Assembly: GCA_025996865.1 (NCBI GenBank)
Contig: BNTV01000023.1
Location: forward strand, 1 to 46,069
Source: Bacteroidia bacterium
Lineage (GTDB): Bacteria; Bacteroidota; Bacteroidia; Bacteroidales; Azobacteroidaceae
DNA length: 46,069 nucleotides
Reading direction: 5' to 3'
Below the pieces are notes generated by a model that saw only the letters and a list, made by a program, of their open reading frames with translations, was not told where the DNA came from and did no database searches. The position numbers and the translations under genes are program-made. Positions within the stretch are counted from its first letter, which is position 1; each line of letters begins with the position of its first letter. Shown here piece after piece: positions 1-8,879 of the stretch.

Positions 1-921
<921 letters not shown>

Positions 922-1040
922 ATCACCAAATTTTTTAACCAAAAAATTGTTAAAAGATTCGTCGAACTTTATTGTATATTCCATACTGCTATTTTCCAAA
1001 CTCATAATCGTGCATTTCAAATTGTTTGTCAAAATCGCTG

Positions 1041-1048
1041 CAAATGTA
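1041..1048 (-). promoter_or_regulatory. candidate Bacteroidetes -7 box for the DUF3575 gene
   Basis: The minus strand reads TACATTTG, a match to TAnnTTTG. It lies 36 nt upstream of the ATG at 1005-1003. No clear TTTG -33 element was found at 19 nt. Confidence 0.4.
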
Positions 1049-1453
1049 AGTATTATTTTTAAATAAAAATGCGAAATAGATAATTATTTAAACAAAAAAT
1101 GAGTATTTTATTAAATTTATCAAATTTATAAGGTTTTCATGCCTGATTATATGGGAAAATACACAATTATTAGATTTTTTCGGGGTAAATATTTTGTAGA
1201 ATGGACTGAGAAACGGTTTTGGATGGTTTTTATTCATGTTTGACAAAGGAATCAGTTTGTTTGCAACGGCTATTGCATAAATACTAAAAAATGTAAACAT
1301 AAATGAGGTGTTCAAGCCAGGCTTAATCAATAAAATAACTTACTATATTTTATGCGGCATGGTTTTGTGCGTTGGATGATTAGATTCCTCCACTTCGCGC
1401 ACTCGTTCCTCGTGCGCTTCGGTCGGAATGACGGCTTGCTTCAAGGGGGGGGA

Positions 1454-1496
1454 AAGGAGAAAAGCAGGGCGGCTACGCCGCCCTGCTTTTCTCCTT
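1454..1496. terminator. strong hairpin, probable bidirectional terminator or dispersed palindrome
   Basis: A 20-bp perfect stem (core arm GGAGAAAAGCAGGGCGGC) with a TAC loop, followed by TTATTTTTT on the plus strand and preceded by a purine-rich run. It stands in a gene-free stretch, so it may be a repeat element rather than the terminator of a specific gene. The surrounding 930-1610 holds no recognisable gene. Confidence 0.6.
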
Positions 1497-1609
1497 ATTT
1501 TTTCTCTTCGGTTAGAGCGTCTTGTCGAGCGGAGCACCGAAGGTGTGGAGTCGAGACATCTGATGATGATCCGTTAAACAGCTAAATTTTTCATAGCACC
1601 GCAAAAAAA

Positions 1610-1739
1610 GGCTAAATATTAAATTGAGGTGCTGAACCCGGAAGACCGTAAGGTCTTCTACTTGGGTAACCCCGCGGCAAGCGAAGCGCAACCCGGGGTA
1701 GAGCAACCCCTCATCATCCCCTCAACTCCGATAGGAGTG
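1610..1739. repeat. left arm of the long inverted repeat
   Basis: Pairs with about 2001-2131 on the opposite strand. It contains three nested hairpins and ends in CTCAACTCCGATAGGAGT. Confidence 0.85.
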
Positions 1740-1743
1740 GAAT

Positions 1744-1920
1744 TTATTCGTCCTGCCAAAACCATTTTTCATCCAAATCAATTCCATTCTCTTTGAAAAG
1801 ACGCCTTATCTCGTCAACAAAACTTTCCTTTTTATGGTGTTCTTGCTGATTTTTGATGTAAATCGGATAATATATGATAAAGAATTTGGCTATAAGCGGA
1901 CATAACTGTTTTGATTTTAA
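1744..1920 (-). pseudogene. C-terminal remnant of a Y1 (IS200/RAYT-like) transposase
   Basis: The minus-strand reading frame ending at TAA 1746-1744 gives YIKNQQEHHKKESF, then RRLFKENGIDLDEKWFW and a short tail. This matches the characteristic end of IS200-like/REP-associated tyrosine transposases (NQxEHHKKxxFxxE...LLKKFxIxxDExYxW). About 55 codons remain and the HUH and catalytic Tyr regions are gone. The upstream sequence is AT-rich and unrelated, so the gene is dead. It sits within the long inverted repeats, which were probably the ends recognised by the enzyme. Confidence 0.7.
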
Positions 1921-2000
1921 TAAGTTATTGGTTGTATTTTTCTGTTTGCAAATGTAGTTATTTTTTATAAAATGGCAATGCTTTTGATGTAAATAAGTTC

Positions 2001-2131
2001 AACTCCTATACGGAGTTGAGGGGATGATGAGGGGTCGCTCTACCCCGGGCTGCGCTTCGCTTGCCGCGGGGTTACCCAAGTAGAAGACCTTACGGTCTTC
2101 CGGGTTCAGCACCTCAATTTAATATTTAGCC
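2001..2131. repeat. right arm of the long inverted repeat
   Basis: Reverse complement of 1610-1739 with a handful of substitutions and one extra base in the inner hairpin. Confidence 0.85.
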
Positions 2132-2154
2132 AAAAAAAAGAATATTTTCCCGTC

Positions 2155-2185
2155 GTCATTGCGAAAGCGAAGCCCGAAGCAATCC
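2155..2185. repeat. dispersed repeat half-copy (GTCATTGCGA...GAAGCAATCC)
   Basis: A 31-nt sequence closely related to the left arm of the palindrome at 29385-29456. Such GTCATTGCGA.../...GAAGCAATCC units are common interspersed repeats in Bacteroidales. Only one arm is seen here. Confidence 0.6.
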
Positions 2186-2249
2186 GGAATCAACGTAAAA
2201 AGGTGAGGGATTAAAAAAGCGCGTAGCGCTTATGTGTTTATTGAGGACT

Positions 2250-2287
2250 ACCAAATTTTGACCGAATAATACCGAACTTTGACCAAA
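2250..2287 (+). promoter_or_regulatory. two 17-nt direct repeats upstream of the PUL operon, candidate operator
   Basis: ACCAAATTTTGACCGAA (2250-2266) and ACCGAACTTTGACCAAA (2271-2287) differ at three positions, and their starts are exactly 21 nt apart, i.e. two helical turns. They lie 30 nt upstream of a TAnnTTTG box and about 85 nt upstream of the first PUL gene. Tandem direct repeats of this size suit a dimeric AraC-type DNA-binding regulator such as a hybrid two-component system. No such regulator gene lies in the window. Confidence 0.55.
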
Positions 2288-2316
2288 TTGTACTAACAAA
2301 AAACACAGCGACACTT

Positions 2317-2324
2317 TAACTTTG
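2317..2324 (+). promoter_or_regulatory. candidate -7 box of the PUL operon
   Basis: TAACTTTG matches TAnnTTTG, 45 nt before the first ATG of the operon. No good -33 element is present at 19 nt, consistent with dependence on an activator bound at the upstream direct repeats. Confidence 0.5.
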
Positions 2325-2369
2325 CTGTAAATTTATCAAAAAAAACTTAAATATAATTCTGGAAAAAGT

Positions 2370-4193
2370 ATGAAACTTACAAAAATCTTGCAAACATTTG
2401 TGTTTGTCGTCTTGCTGGGCGCTTCAATGTCCGTGGTAAGTTCCTGTAGCAAGGACGATGAGCCGGAAAATATCGGCTCAGGTACAGTTACCGGTATCGC
2501 TACGGATGAAACGGGAGCGCCGATTCCCGGAGTAACCGTTGCCCTGACCGGTATAGATCAAACGGTAAGCACCGGAAATGACGGAAAATATACCGTTAAC
2601 AATGTTTCCATGGAAACGCATGCCGTAACGTTCTCCAAGACTGGATGGTTAACAGTCAGCGTAACCGTTACGGCAAAAAAATTCAATGCCGACAAAGTAG
2701 CTACTGCAAACGTAGCAATGGTGAATGCTTCGGCAAAAATTACCGGTACCGTTATTGACGCCAAAAACGGCGGCGTACCCCTTTCCGGCGTAACCGTCAG
2801 CATCGGCCCGGCTGGAACGGCGACTACCGGAAATGACGGAAAATACACTATCGAAAATCTGATTGTCGATGATTACACCGCCACATTCACAAAAGCCAAC
2901 TACGTGACGATTACCAAAGCAATAAAGAAAAGCGACTTCATGAATGGAGTAGCGGCACTGGATATTGCAATGGGCGGCACGGAACTCTTGCGCGGTTTAA
3001 CCGCTGCCGACCTGGCGGAAGCCGACAAATGGTATTACAGCGAATATCGCGGCGGCGGAAATGCCGATGCTTATCCGCATTGGGATTGGGCTTGCGATTA
3101 CATGAGTTCCCTCACTTTCCGTGGAAACTGGGAAGAGCAATGGGAAGGCACAACCCTGCGGATCCGTAATGATGCGGCGGATCAATCCAATCCTGCCGAC
3201 CTTAATGTATTCGACTCCTATACTTATGGCAGCAAAAAGATAACTGCCGACAACAAAATCCTTACCCTGAGACTGCGCACACACAGCGCCGATGCGGCAG
3301 ATCCCGCATATTTCGGGGTACAGGTAGTCGATCTTTCCGCCGCAGCGCCTGCCGCCGTAAAAATAGGAGAAACGAAAACGCATGGTTCCGGCGATTACGC
3401 CGACTACGATTTCGACCTGAGCGCATACATCGGTAAAGAAGTGATTGTTGCCATCGGTATCTACCGGCAGGCTACGGGCAACTACTGGAAACAGCTGGTG
3501 CTTCGCCGGATTGCCTTTGCACAGGAAAAAGCGACCGGATGGAACTGGATTCCGGGTACGGAAGTGATCGACGGTTGGAAGCTGACACAAGAAATGGTGC
3601 GTTCCACCATGCCGCATACCCAAAGTTCGTTCACCGGTATCAGTCCCGTCAGCGCCGGAAGAGATGTGAATATGGCTACCGGTTATCCTGCCGCTTATCA
3701 GGCATGGAGAAACGTGCATCATATCGGACACGAATGGTCGTTCGTTCCGTTGACAAAGGACCCCGAAGTGTTCCCCCCGGAAGGCTACTTAATCAAAACG
3801 CGCGGCGGCAACAACGTGAATACCGAAGTGCCGGAATCATACTTCTATGCAAAGTTCGCCATTTCCGCAGGCAGCAACCTGCTGACGTTGAAAACACGCA
3901 ATTTTGGAGGTCAATATACATATTTTAAACTGACCGCGATTAAAGACGACGGTACCGTTATACATCTCGCGCCGACGTCCAACACAGCTCAGGAAGCCGC
4001 CGCAGCCGCCGACGGTTGCTGGAAATTCAAACACGGAAACGGAGGAAAAGACAGTCCGGAAGGCTATGCTTCGTTTGTATATGATTTGTCGCAGTTCAAC
4101 GGCAGCAATGTGACGCTCGCTCTCGGCGTGTACAAAGGCGAAGACAACGGCGATGAAAATAAACTGGTTCTCTATAACATTGACTTAAAATAA
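2370..4193 (+). CDS. PUL lipoprotein with two carboxypeptidase-regulatory-like repeats and two beta-sandwich domains
   Basis: First gene of the PUL operon. Lipoprotein signal with Cys26 (SSCSKDDE), so probably surface-anchored. Residues ~37-115 and ~122-200 are two copies of a CarboxypepD_reg-like Ig fold (GTVTGIATDETGAPIPGVTV; ITGTVIDAKNGGVPLSGVTV). The rest holds two related beta-sandwich units, recognisable from paired segments such as YDFDLSAYIGKEVIVAIGIYR and, near the C terminus, FVYDLSQFNGSNVTLALGVY followed by KLVLYNIDL. The family is not one I can name. By position and architecture it may be the surface glycan-binding protein taking the SusE/F role, which is otherwise absent here. 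It lies 12 nt upstream of the GH76 gene. Binding function is inferred. Confidence 0.85.
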   Translation: MKLTKILQTFVFVVLLGASMSVVSSCSKDDEPENIGSGTVTGIATDETGAPIPGVTVALTGIDQTVSTGNDGKYTVNNVSMETHAVTFSKTGWLTVSVTVTAKKFNADKVATANVAMVNASAKITGTVIDAKNGGVPLSGVTVSIGPAGTATTGNDGKYTIENLIVDDYTATFTKANYVTITKAIKKSDFMNGVAALDIAMGGTELLRGLTAADLAEADKWYYSEYRGGGNADAYPHWDWACDYMSSLTFRGNWEEQWEGTTLRIRNDAADQSNPADLNVFDSYTYGSKKITADNKILTLRLRTHSADAADPAYFGVQVVDLSAAAPAAVKIGETKTHGSGDYADYDFDLSAYIGKEVIVAIGIYRQATGNYWKQLVLRRIAFAQEKATGWNWIPGTEVIDGWKLTQEMVRSTMPHTQSSFTGISPVSAGRDVNMATGYPAAYQAWRNVHHIGHEWSFVPLTKDPEVFPPEGYLIKTRGGNNVNTEVPESYFYAKFAISAGSNLLTLKTRNFGGQYTYFKLTAIKDDGTVIHLAPTSNTAQEAAAAADGCWKFKHGNGGKDSPEGYASFVYDLSQFNGSNVTLALGVYKGEDNGDENKLVLYNIDLK

Positions 4194-4205
4194 AAACAAA
4201 GTATA

Positions 4206-5660
4206 ATGAAAAAATTTCTTATTATATTTTTATATATCCTGCCGGCAATTATCGCTTGCAGTGAAAATCCGGAACCGGATAACGGCGGTGGTAATCCGGG
4301 GACGATAACGTCTCCCGATCTTGCCGAACAAAACATCCGTCGTGCGATGCAACTGGTTGACAGCGCCGTGCCTGCCCATTTCTCCGGTGAAGGAATGGCC
4401 ATGGCAAGGTATTACAATCCATATACCAATATTCGTTCCGAAGAAAAAGGCAGTATCTGGATGTACACCAGCGCCATTGAAGCCGTGAATGCAGTTCTAC
4501 ACGGACTCAGCGCCCACAGGGAAAAAGGCAACAGGGAACTCTACGACAAAAACTACGCACGTTACACCCAATTGCTGAAGAATCTCTATGAAAACGCTGC
4601 CTATTATTCGGGTACGTTTACGCTCACTTCCTATACCCAAACCCGGCAATGGACGGTATATGGCGTAAACAGAGGCGGATCCAAAGGCGCAGCAAACGTA
4701 GAAGCCCGGGAAAATGTTTACGACGACCAGGAATGGCTGATTCGTGAATTTTTTGAAGCGTATCGGCTTACATCGGATAATGTATATTTACAACAGGCCG
4801 AATATCTTGCCGAATACGTCCTGGACGGATGGGATTGTACACGCGATAACAATGGGAACGAGCACGGCGGAATTACCTGGGGACCTGCCTACGCGACGAA
4901 ACATTCCTGTAGCAACGGGCCGTTAATCAGTCCTTTGGTCTGGTTGGCCGAATATTACAAAGGAAAACCGGACGAAATAACTTATCGTTACATTGATCCC
5001 GTAGATAAACGGACTCGCAAAACGGCGACAGCCCAAAAAAGCGATTATTATCTGGACTTTGCCAAGAAAATTTATGCATGGCAAAAAGGTTGTTTGCTCA
5101 CTGCCGATGGGGTCTATAATGACCTCATCGGAGGTGACAACAATTTGGCGGATAAGGTAGAGATAATAGACGGGCAACCGTATCGCGTGTATGCGCCGGC
5201 ACAAGGAAGCGCCGGCCCTCCGATTAGCTACAACAGCGGATCCATGCTCTCCGGCGCAGCTGATTTGTACCGTGCAACAGGTGACAACATGTATCTCGAA
5301 GATGCTAAAAAATTATCCGATGCAAGTTTCAAATATTTCGCAAAACTCGGCGCTACCCTGTCCGGATATTACACATACGATATCAACGGTTTCCGGAATT
5401 GGTTCAACGGAGTGCTAATGCGCGCTTATACCGATACATATCCTTCTTATAAAAATGTGGATACCTGTATCGAAAGTTTTCAGAGAAATCTGGATTACGG
5501 ATACGACCATTTCTTCTATAAAGGCTTCCTCCCCATCAATTTATTGGTAGGCTGGAGTCGCGAGAATAACAACAACCGGATAGAAGGAATGTTCACTTTC
5601 GCCTTCGCGGCCGAATACGCCGTATTGGCCAAATACGAACTGGAAAAAACAAACAAGTGA
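4206..5660 (+). CDS. GH76 family lipoprotein, probable endo-alpha-1,6-mannanase
   Basis: A lipoprotein signal ends at Cys18 (PAIIACSE). The mature part is alpha-helical, as expected for the (alpha/alpha)6 barrel of GH76. The family's adjacent Asp pair is visible at about 173-174 in ENVYDDQEWLIREF, followed by the GH76-like stretch NEHGGITWGP and, later, SGSMLSGAADLYRATGD. GH76 enzymes cleave alpha-1,6-mannan backbones such as those of fungal cell walls. The length (484 residues) is normal, and both Asp residues are kept, so it should be active. As a lipoprotein it probably acts on the outer-membrane surface or in the periplasm, feeding the SusC/D pair encoded next. This gene gives the best clue to the substrate of the locus, although GH76 members with other specificities are conceivable. 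Confidence 0.85.
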   Translation: MKKFLIIFLYILPAIIACSENPEPDNGGGNPGTITSPDLAEQNIRRAMQLVDSAVPAHFSGEGMAMARYYNPYTNIRSEEKGSIWMYTSAIEAVNAVLHGLSAHREKGNRELYDKNYARYTQLLKNLYENAAYYSGTFTLTSYTQTRQWTVYGVNRGGSKGAANVEARENVYDDQEWLIREFFEAYRLTSDNVYLQQAEYLAEYVLDGWDCTRDNNGNEHGGITWGPAYATKHSCSNGPLISPLVWLAEYYKGKPDEITYRYIDPVDKRTRKTATAQKSDYYLDFAKKIYAWQKGCLLTADGVYNDLIGGDNNLADKVEIIDGQPYRVYAPAQGSAGPPISYNSGSMLSGAADLYRATGDNMYLEDAKKLSDASFKYFAKLGATLSGYYTYDINGFRNWFNGVLMRAYTDTYPSYKNVDTCIESFQRNLDYGYDHFFYKGFLPINLLVGWSRENNNNRIEGMFTFAFAAEYAVLAKYELEKTNK

Positions 5661-5683
5661 AACAAACTTAAATTTTTGTTATT

Positions 5684-8600
5684 ATGTTAAAAAGACAACA
5701 GGTAAATAACAGGCAATTCGGGCATTCATGGATACTGATGATGTTCTTTATTGTCTTCGCGCCTTTATCGTTGCGGGCGCAGAACGTCTCCGTATCGGGT
5801 ATTGTAACCGACAACAACAATGAACCGGTCACCGGGGCGAGCGTGACAGTCAAAAACACGACCAAAGGCACTGTTACCGGCATTGATGGAGAATACACCA
5901 TCGAAGCGCCGGCAAACGCCACGCTGGTATTTACGTATCTGGGACTTACTCCCAGAGAAGAAAAAGTGAACGGACGCACCCAAATCAACGTAGTAATGGC
6001 GATTGATGAAACCATGCTTCAAGACGTAGTGGTAGTGGGTTACGGTACACAGAAGAAAGTCACGCTCACCGGAGCGGTGGCAGGTATCAGAGGTTCCGAA
6101 ATGCGGCAAACCAAAAACGAAAACCCTGTCAATATGCTTACCGGTAAAATTGCCGGGGTGCGAGTATGGCAGAAAAGTGCCGAACCGGGCACCTACAATG
6201 CCAGTCTGGATATTCGTGGATTGGGAAGCCCTTTGATTATTATTGACGGGATTGAAAGATCGCTATCAGACTACCAGCGTATAAATCCCAATGATATTGA
6301 AGACGTTTCTGTGCTGAAAGATGCCTCTTCTGCTATCTATGGAGTAAAAGGATCTGCCGGTGTACTGCTGGTGACGACAAAAAAGGGATCGTCTGAAGGG
6401 AAAACAAAAGTGTCCTACAACGGCAGCTATACGTTGCAGCAACCTTCGGGAATGCCGGTATTGGCCGACCCGTATCAAACGATGACCCTCTACAATGAAC
6501 GTTCGATGAACAACATCAACGGAGGTACTTTAATCTATAATGAAAGTGATTTTGAAGCATTCCGCAACGGGACACGTCGGGCTGCAGATTGGACATCGCT
6601 ACTCTTTTCCGATGTGGCGCCACAGGCACAACACGATGTGAGCATCTCAGGTGGTAACGCCAAGACACAATATTATATCGGTATAGGCTATTTTGCTCAG
6701 GAAGGTATTTTTAAGTCCGGCGACTTGAATTATAACAAATACAACCTGCGTTCTAATATTACTACCGAAATAACTAAAGGTTTAAAATTCGAACTAAACC
6801 TGAGTGGCGTGGCAGACCAACGCAACACGCCTTACACCAGCTCGGTAGATATTATTCGTAACTACTGGCGACAAGGTGTGTTGTTCCCGGCTTATGCTGA
6901 TCCGGAAAACACAATGCTTAGCTACGAAGGCTTGGATTTGGAAGAAAATACCGTAGCAGAAATGACAGCCTCCGTATCAGGTTTTAAGAAGGATGAGCAA
7001 AAGAACTTCCAATCGTCGGGCGTTCTTTCGTATGATTTGGGTACAGTGTTGCCTGCACTTACCGGTTTGTCCGCTAAAGCCGTGTTTAGTTTCGACTATC
7101 AACAGAACAATAATACGAGTTACCGCAAAGAATACAGTCAATACATGTATAACAAAACTACTGATTCGTATGACGAAAAACTGTATAACAGAAGTTCACC
7201 CAACCAACTGCGTCGTGAATTTTACAGCAAACAACAAATACAAAGCCAATACCTGTTGAATTACAACCGCATCTTTGGTGGAGAACATAGAGTAAGCGGA
7301 TTATTTGGTTTGGAAACCCAAACAAAAGCCGGGAATCAATTTTATGTGCAACAAAATTTGGCTTATGCATCGCCTTATTTAATGGCCGGCGTGAAAGAAG
7401 GAGAATTGTCCGGAGCCAATGCCAATGACATTTACGACTATGCCTCTAACTCTTTGATCGGCAGAGCGAACTATGCGTTTGCTGATCGTTATATTGTTGA
7501 AGTACAATTTCGTCACGATGGTTATTCTAACTTGGCACCCAATCACCAATGGAAATTTTTCCCATCAGGATCACTTGCCTGGCGTGTATCGGAAGAACCC
7601 CTCTTTAAGTCTATTGATGCCTTATCAGTTGTCAATCAGTTGAAACTTCGTGCCAGCTACGGGACTATGGGCGATTATGGTTCGGTGCACAATGAATGGC
7701 TTTCAGGATATTATTATCCGGCCTCCAGCGGCAATGCCGAAAACGGATATTACAACCAATGGGCACCGGGATATATCTTTGGCGATAACTTTATCTTTGG
7801 TGCATCCAGCATGCCTATACCCAACTTGCTCATCACTTGGAGTGAAGTGAAAACGTTTGATGCAGGTGTGGATTTTGAAGGTTGGAACGGTTTGTTTGGT
7901 TTCTCTTTGGATTATTTTAGCAGTACAAGAAGTGGAATGCTCGCACGCCGCAATGGAGATATGCCTTCCGTAGTGGGAGCTACTGCTCCATACGAAAATC
8001 TCAATAGTGAAAGAATGTTTGGTCTGGATCTTGAACTTAATCACCGCAATAAGATAAGCGATCTTAATTACCGGGTGAAAGCGATTGGCACCATTACTCG
8101 TAAGAAAAATTTAACTTCCGTCAATCAAGGACCTTACGGTAACTCTTTCGACCAATGGCGTAACGATAATCTGACCAATCGTTATCAAGGAGTGCAGTTC
8201 GGTTATACAGGTGCAGGACGTTTCGAAGATTGGAATGACATCCGCAACTATCTTATTTATCACGAACGGGATGTGATTCCGGGTGATTATAAATACGAGG
8301 ACTGGAATGGTGATGGCGAAATCAACGGACTGGATGAACATCCTTACGCCTACGACCAGACACCTTGGTTGAACTACAGTTTGAACTTAAACTTGGATTA
8401 CAAGAATTGGGATCTAAACGTCCTCTTCCAAGGTTCAGCTCTTGGCTCCATGGAATATAAAGAACCGCTCTACTCTATCTGGGGTAGCAATGGCGGTGGT
8501 ACTTTGGAACAATACCTCGACCGCTGGCATCCTGTTGATCCCGGTGCTGATCCTTACAATCCGGCTATCCAATGGGAAAAAGGTTATTATGGCTTTACGG

Positions 8601-8857
8601 GACACTATCCAAGAGGTAATTCCGATTTCAACAGGGTAAGTACCGCTTATTTGCGTCTGAAAAGCATTGAATTAGGCTATACCTTGCCAAAGATAAAAGC
8701 CTTGACTAATGTGAACCTGCGAGTGTTCGCCAATGCCTATAACCTGTTTACTTGGACGGGTGTGAAATTTGTGGATCCGGAACATCCTGACACCGATTTG
8801 GGACGTTTGTATCCGCTCAACAAGACTTATACTTTAGGGGTCAACCTTACGTTTTAA
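5684..8857 (+). CDS. SusC-like TonB-dependent outer-membrane transporter
   Basis: A signal peptide (to about residue 32, SLRAQ) is followed by a CarboxypepD_reg-like domain (~34-115, VSGIVTDNNNEPVTGASVTV), the SusC-type motif DVVVVGYGTQKK, a TonB plug (~120-235, ending in SAIYGVKGSAGVLLVTTKKG) and a long beta-barrel finishing in the aromatic C terminus LGVNLTF. Length (1057) is typical. It imports oligosaccharides across the outer membrane with the SusD-like lipoprotein encoded 22 nt downstream. There is no N-terminal anti-sigma-interacting (STN) extension, so control is unlikely to run through an ECF-sigma/anti-sigma pair. Confidence 0.97.
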   Translation: MLKRQQVNNRQFGHSWILMMFFIVFAPLSLRAQNVSVSGIVTDNNNEPVTGASVTVKNTTKGTVTGIDGEYTIEAPANATLVFTYLGLTPREEKVNGRTQINVVMAIDETMLQDVVVVGYGTQKKVTLTGAVAGIRGSEMRQTKNENPVNMLTGKIAGVRVWQKSAEPGTYNASLDIRGLGSPLIIIDGIERSLSDYQRINPNDIEDVSVLKDASSAIYGVKGSAGVLLVTTKKGSSEGKTKVSYNGSYTLQQPSGMPVLADPYQTMTLYNERSMNNINGGTLIYNESDFEAFRNGTRRAADWTSLLFSDVAPQAQHDVSISGGNAKTQYYIGIGYFAQEGIFKSGDLNYNKYNLRSNITTEITKGLKFELNLSGVADQRNTPYTSSVDIIRNYWRQGVLFPAYADPENTMLSYEGLDLEENTVAEMTASVSGFKKDEQKNFQSSGVLSYDLGTVLPALTGLSAKAVFSFDYQQNNNTSYRKEYSQYMYNKTTDSYDEKLYNRSSPNQLRREFYSKQQIQSQYLLNYNRIFGGEHRVSGLFGLETQTKAGNQFYVQQNLAYASPYLMAGVKEGELSGANANDIYDYASNSLIGRANYAFADRYIVEVQFRHDGYSNLAPNHQWKFFPSGSLAWRVSEEPLFKSIDALSVVNQLKLRASYGTMGDYGSVHNEWLSGYYYPASSGNAENGYYNQWAPGYIFGDNFIFGASSMPIPNLLITWSEVKTFDAGVDFEGWNGLFGFSLDYFSSTRSGMLARRNGDMPSVVGATAPYENLNSERMFGLDLELNHRNKISDLNYRVKAIGTITRKKNLTSVNQGPYGNSFDQWRNDNLTNRYQGVQFGYTGAGRFEDWNDIRNYLIYHERDVIPGDYKYEDWNGDGEINGLDEHPYAYDQTPWLNYSLNLNLDYKNWDLNVLFQGSALGSMEYKEPLYSIWGSNGGGTLEQYLDRWHPVDPGADPYNPAIQWEKGYYGFTGHYPRGNSDFNRVSTAYLRLKSIELGYTLPKIKALTNVNLRVFANAYNLFTWTGVKFVDPEHPDTDLGRLYPLNKTYTLGVNLTF

Positions 8858-8879
8858 GAATAATAATTAGTTAAATATA

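Larger units (their letters stand above)
1610..2131. mobile_element. decayed IS200/RAYT-like element with ~130-bp inverted repeats
   Basis: About 130 nt at the left end (1610-1739) recurs inverted at the right end (about 2001-2131) with only a few differences. Each arm holds smaller palindromes: a GAAGACC/GGTCTTC hairpin, a CCCCGCGG...CCGGGG hairpin and a CAACTCC...GGAGT hairpin. The arms end symmetrically in GGCTAAATATT / AATATTTAGCC. Between them is the C-terminal tail of a Y1-type transposase and an AT-rich stretch. Structured ends around a Y1 transposase are typical of REP-associated tyrosine transposases, but such long near-identical arms around a remnant are unusual. I infer a formerly mobile unit, or a two-copy palindrome, that lost most of its transposase. 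Confidence 0.65.

Noticed and set aside
1088..1330. 80-codon minus-strand ORF in the left gene-free stretch
   Set aside because: No recognisable motif, AT-rich composition, no promoter box or context; treated as chance.
1343..1706. Overlapping ORFs around the strong hairpin and the left inverted-repeat arm
   Set aside because: They are translations of palindromes and repeats on both strands.
3539..3928. 129-codon plus-strand ORF inside the first PUL gene
   Set aside because: Shadow of the +1 frame gene, which has full-length domain structure.
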